Shown: positions 61,437 to 64,000 of the stretch, piece after piece
Layout: every line of letters begins with the position of its first letter
Position numbering within the stretch: the stretch's first letter is position 1
Assembly: GCF_019091455.1 (NCBI RefSeq)
Contig: NZ_JAGXJN010000001.1
Location: 558,001-622,000 of the forward strand
Length of the DNA stretch: 64,000 nucleotides
Direction of reading: 5' to 3'
Origin: Chitinophaga sp. GbtcB8
Lineage (GTDB): Bacteria; Bacteroidota; Bacteroidia; Chitinophagales; Chitinophagaceae
The notes under the pieces: model-generated
Database searches by the model: none
Told to the model about the DNA's origin: nothing
What the model saw: the letters and a program-made list of their open reading frames with translations, nothing else
Made by a program: the position numbers and the translations under genes

Positions 61437-62354
61437 TTATTGAATATTGGCTTCCCTGAACACCGCATTAATCTTAGCAGGGAATAACCTGAATTTCTTA
61501 ATTATCAGCTGGCCTTCATAACTGCCGAGGAAGGTTGCAAATCCCGTGCCTAAGCCCCTGTAGGGCTCTCTGAGCACAAAGAAGCAACCACGTTTCAGCG
61601 GGTAAGAGCCGGTAGCAATGTATGCCTGATAAGGCTTTACAAATTCGGAGCCATAGTCGGCCCGCACCTTTACTACCGTGGCCTTGCTGGTAAACTCGAT
61701 CGAAGTGGAATCATTCGGATCAGAGATCCAGTTCACACCGATCACGCCGATGGCGGCTTTGTTCTTCGTAACGTAGTCCACTACTTCCGGATTGGTTTTA
61801 GCTGCCATGGTATTAGGCGGCAGCGCTTTTCCTTTATTCAGGGAATCGCGTATATACCTTACGGTGCTGGAATTTTCGTTATCAAAAACAATTTGCCATT
61901 TGCGTTCTGTGTCGGTACCATCCATAATGTGGCGTACCTGGTCCATAGTTAGAATGGAGTCAGGATTCTCATGGTTAGTAACCAGCGCCAGCGCGTCCCA
62001 GGCCAGCAGCATGCTTTGCGGAGTAATCTTTAACTCTTTAAAGTAGGCTTTTTCTTGATCCGTTAATTCGCGCGTGACAATGACCATGCGCGCACTATCA
62101 TTTAAAAGATCTTTAAAACATTCCGCTTCCGGTTTGTATTCCGCCACAATCTTTGTTTTGGGATACAGGGAGTGAAATACTTTCAGCTCTGCTTCTATCA
62201 GCGGTTCATACGTTTCATCTACACTAATATGGATACTGCCTGTTGTGGGCGTATCCAAAGGTTGTTTTCCATTACCGCCATTGTTGCATGCAAACAGGCC
62301 ACCAGCCAACAACGCCAGCCAGGCCGCCTTATGCTTTATTCCTTTCAAAAACAT
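61437..62354 (-). CDS. PstS-like substrate-binding lipoprotein
   Basis: The N terminus ends in a lipobox (LLAGGLFAC), so the protein is a lipoprotein. The body is a periplasmic-binding fold of the phosphate-binding PstS type: SIHISVDETYEPLIEAELKV, RMVIVTRELTDQEK, DNENSSTVRYIRDSL, NKAAIGVIGVNWIS and YPLKRGCFFVLREPYRGLG. No pst transport genes are nearby. It is flanked by TPR proteins and a small membrane protein. From memory, related genes in Bacteroidota lie near tonB-exbD sets, so its role may be other than phosphate import. Confidence 0.88.
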   Translation of the reverse strand: MFLKGIKHKAAWLALLAGGLFACNNGGNGKQPLDTPTTGSIHISVDETYEPLIEAELKVFHSLYPKTKIVAEYKPEAECFKDLLNDSARMVIVTRELTDQEKAYFKELKITPQSMLLAWDALALVTNHENPDSILTMDQVRHIMDGTDTERKWQIVFDNENSSTVRYIRDSLNKGKALPPNTMAAKTNPEVVDYVTKNKAAIGVIGVNWISDPNDSTSIEFTSKATVVKVRADYGSEFVKPYQAYIATGSYPLKRGCFFVLREPYRGLGTGFATFLGSYEGQLIIKKFRLFPAKINAVFREANIQ

Positions 62355-62365
62355 AATATAGCCGG

Positions 62366-62623
62366 TTAGTTTTCTTCTGTTCGTTTGTCAAAAAATAATT
62401 GTTTAATACCTCTGTACACACGAAATAATCCATACGCCACCAGTATTGCACCAAAAATATTCATCACCCATGGGTCCAATCTAAAGTTGCCTAAACCCAA
62501 TTTTTCAGCAAAGAAGGCAAAGAGTCCAAAGAGCAGAAAAAATATACCTCTTAACAATTCCCCCAGTGGGCGGTACGCTATCTGTATCCGCCTGTTACTT
62601 GATCTTTCCTGTTGCATTAGCAT
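62366..62623 (-). CDS. Small two-helix membrane protein
   Basis: The 85-residue protein has two hydrophobic segments (about 25-43, GELLRGIFFLLFGLFAFFAE, and about 53-70, MNIFGAILVAYGLFRVY) flanked by basic residues (SSNRRIQIAYR before, KQLFFDKRTEEN after). I do not recognise a named family. It starts in a divergent spacer and stands 11 bases before the PstS-like gene, so the two are very likely cotranscribed. A membrane partner of that lipoprotein is a reasonable guess. Confidence 0.75.
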   Translation of the reverse strand: MLMQQERSSNRRIQIAYRPLGELLRGIFFLLFGLFAFFAEKLGLGNFRLDPWVMNIFGAILVAYGLFRVYRGIKQLFFDKRTEEN

Positions 62624-62934
62624 GATAGTAAGTTACAATTATACAAAAATTATTTTTTTAATCTCACATATTCAAAGCCAGGAAAATGTTAAAACTACGG
62701 GCCAATATGTGTTCAAATGGCCGTTGCTGCTGACTTTGCGGGCATTAACTTTTTTTGTTCCTTATTTATTGTTAATATATTTAACAATTGGGTATGAAGG
62801 TGTTAAGCGACCGTTAATGCAGCGGCTGTAAACGCCGGCCTTTGATAAATAGATGCGGACCGCACCTATTTTCCATATAGGGACTTCCCGTAAAATCTTG
62901 TAGGTTTGCGGTCCCGGCCAAACCGGGCGCTCAT
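62624..62934. other. Divergent spacer between the small membrane protein and the phosphatase gene
   Basis: This 311-base gap holds no gene I can support. It contains an eight-base dyad ATTGTTAA-tatat-TTAACAAT (62768-62788), a -7 promoter element at 62901-62908 and a small hairpin CCCGG-ccaaa-CCGGG (62913-62927) just before the phosphatase start. The dyad is a candidate operator. Confidence 0.5.
62901..62908 (+). promoter_or_regulatory. Probable -7 element for the tyrosine phosphatase gene
   Basis: TAGGTTTG matches the TAnnTTTG element. The position 19 bases upstream does not read TTTG, so only half of the promoter is conserved. The start codon lies 27 bases downstream. Confidence 0.5.
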
Positions 62935-63372
62935 ATGAAAGTATTAATGGTATGCCTGGGCAATATTTGCCGCTCTCCGCTGGCAGAAGGCGTTTTACGG
63001 CACCTGGCGCAAAAAAAGGGACTTAACTGGGATATTGATTCAGCAGGCACGGGCAGCTGGCATATTGGCGACCCGCCGGATCACCGCTCTGTAAAAGTGG
63101 CCCGGCAGTACGGGGTGGATATTTCCGGGCTCCGGGGAAGACAGTTTGGTGTGGCAGACTTTCAGCAGTTTGACCGCATTTATGTAATGGACCTGGACAA
63201 TTACCGCGATGTACTGCGGAAAGCCCGCAGTGAGGCCGACCGGGCAAAGGTGCAGCTGCTGCTGGCCAACCAGCAGGAAGTGCCTGATCCCTGGTATGAC
63301 GATAAGCTTTTTGAGCCGGTATACCAGATGATCTATAAAGCATGTGAGCGGATAATTAATAATGAAAAATGA
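62935..63372 (+). CDS. Low-molecular-weight protein tyrosine phosphatase
   Basis: These phosphatases remove phosphate from tyrosine and often act with tyrosine kinases in exopolysaccharide export. The P-loop CLGNICRSP (residues 7-15) has the nucleophile cysteine and arginine. The general acid Asp is in EVPDPWYDD near residue 120. The substrate-specific loop residues lie in SAGTGSWHIGDPPDHRS. The length of 145 is typical. No matching kinase is in the window. A junction repeat separates it from hisS. Confidence 0.95.
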   Translation: MKVLMVCLGNICRSPLAEGVLRHLAQKKGLNWDIDSAGTGSWHIGDPPDHRSVKVARQYGVDISGLRGRQFGVADFQQFDRIYVMDLDNYRDVLRKARSEADRAKVQLLLANQQEVPDPWYDDKLFEPVYQMIYKACERIINNEK

Positions 63373-63543
63373 ATAATTAATAATCGTGGAGGCTGATAGC
63401 TGAAATACTGGTAGAATTTCATATTAATTGTTCCTGGTTCTTTATTCCTTCGTTCTTATTGAAGTATTTGATTTTTCATTTGACATTATTTTTATCGATT
63501 ATTAATTTTTAATTCTTAATTACTAATTACTCAATTATTCATT
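63359..63543. repeat. Junction repeat between the phosphatase gene and hisS
   Basis: AATGAAAAATGAATAATTAA words, starting within the last codons of the phosphatase gene, face TCGATTATTAATTTTTAATT words just before hisS. The outer arms pair well (AATTAATAATCG with CGATTATTAATT exactly). The inner 100 bases show no gene. Confidence 0.65.
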
Positions 63544-63545
63544 CA

Positions 63546-64000
63546 ATGATAAAACCCAGCATCCCCAAGGGTACCCGTGATTTTGGGCCGGCAGTGGTGA
63601 AGAAGCGGCAATATATTTTTCAAACCATCCGCGAAACGTTTGAGCTGTTCGGCTTTCAGCCGCTGGAAACACCGGCGATGGAAAACCTGAGCACACTGAC
63701 GGGTAAATACGGAGAAGAAGGTGATAAACTGATCTTTAAGATACTGGACAATGGCGAGATCTTAGGCCGTGCACAACAAGCCAAGGATAGCCGGGAACTG
63801 GCTACCCTGATCTGTGAAAAAGCGCTGCGTTATGATCTTACTATTCCCTTTGCACGATATGTAGTGATGAACCAGCATGAGCTGGCCCTGCCTTTTAAAC
63901 GCTACCAGATGCAACCTGTGTGGCGGGCGGACAGGCCGCATAAAGGCCGCTACCGCGAGTTTTACCAGTGCGATGCCGATGTGGTGGGCAGTAACTCCCT
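63546..64000 (+). CDS. hisS: Histidyl-tRNA synthetase, N-terminal part (cut by the window end)
   Basis: HisRS is a class II aminoacyl-tRNA synthetase that charges tRNA-His. The start [15 protein letters not shown] contains the family signature, followed by motif 1 ([17 protein letters not shown]), [13 protein letters not shown], and the motif 2 region ([20 protein letters not shown] followed by [12 protein letters not shown]). The frame is open to the window end after 151 codons, so about two thirds of the gene lie beyond. Confidence 0.96.
   Translation, partial: MIKPSIPKGTRDFGPAVVKKRQYIFQTIRETFELFGFQPLETPAMENLSTLTGKYGEEGDKLIFKILDNGEILGRAQQAKDSRELATLICEKALRYDLTIPFARYVVMNQHELALPFKRYQMQPVWRADRPHKGRYREFYQCDADVVGSNS

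Noticed and set aside
62385..62831. A 148-codon + strand frame
   Set aside because: Its first half is antisense to the small membrane protein gene and the second half lies in an AT-rich spacer; no protein character was seen.
1..64000. tRNA, rRNA or riboswitch genes
   Set aside because: Spacers were scanned by eye for cloverleaf arms, CCA ends and known leader motifs; none was convincing. A covariance-model search would be decisive.

Overview
The window looks like chromosomal DNA of a Bacteroidota bacterium, most likely a free-living polysaccharide degrader of the Chitinophagaceae (Chitinophaga-like). Reasons: four large secreted proteins end in type IX secretion (T9SS) sorting domains; clear promoters have the Bacteroidota form TTTG-N19-TAnnTTTG (for example 38268-38298 and 26339-26369); FtsZ has a long proline-rich C-terminal extension; an OmpA protein carries calcium-binding repeats; NuoG is the short form. 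No rRNA, tRNA, CRISPR array or intact insertion sequence was seen. The genus is inferred, not proven.

Layout. 1-2.4 kb: end of ftsA and all of ftsZ. 2.4-5.1 kb: an ECF41-type sigma factor, its likely target gene (AhpD/CMD-like), a 19-codon relic of a nucleotide-binding oxidoreductase/epimerase, and a secreted acetolactate decarboxylase fused to chorismate mutase. 5.3-8.4 kb: a response regulator divergent from a GAF-PAS histidine kinase interrupted by an in-frame TAG. 8.4-12.5 kb: accessory stretch with a 21-bp tandem repeat array, a frameshifted small gene, and an AT-rich XRE-XRE-DUF6602-like cassette behind a 24-bp palindrome. 12.5-17 kb: serine hydrolase, acyltransferase, Old Yellow Enzyme and Crp/Fnr regulator. 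17-22.4 kb: two tandem paralogous T9SS proteins. 22.6-29.4 kb: kup, an OmpA protein, a polyprenyl diphosphate synthase and recJ. 29.4-38 kb: lipoprotein esterase, htpG, secreted nuclease-like protein, secreted GH76 mannanase. 38.3-39.5 kb: rpsF-rpsR-rplI. 39.6-42.6 kb: dipeptidase, D-threonine-aldolase-like and RidA-like genes. 42.6-43.9 kb: ABC permease. 44.1-57.6 kb: the full 14-gene complex I operon nuoA-N, with nuoF broken by an in-frame TAG. 57.7-62.6 kb: two tandem TPR proteins, a PstS-like lipoprotein and a small membrane protein. 62.9-64 kb: low-molecular-weight tyrosine phosphatase and the start of hisS.

Two themes deserve attention. First, three genes are broken by a single base (TAG in the histidine kinase, TAG in nuoF, one missing base in an A6 tract at 9763-9768), so either the assembly has point errors or the strain carries recent mutations. 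Second, many gene junctions, including six of the thirteen inside the nuo operon, hold low-complexity or imperfect inverted repeats made of 6-10 base words whose spelling differs from junction to junction. The best candidates for something undescribed are the XRE-XRE-DUF6602-like cassette, the helically phased 21-bp array after the broken kinase, the secreted acetolactate decarboxylase-chorismate mutase fusion, and this family of junction hairpins.
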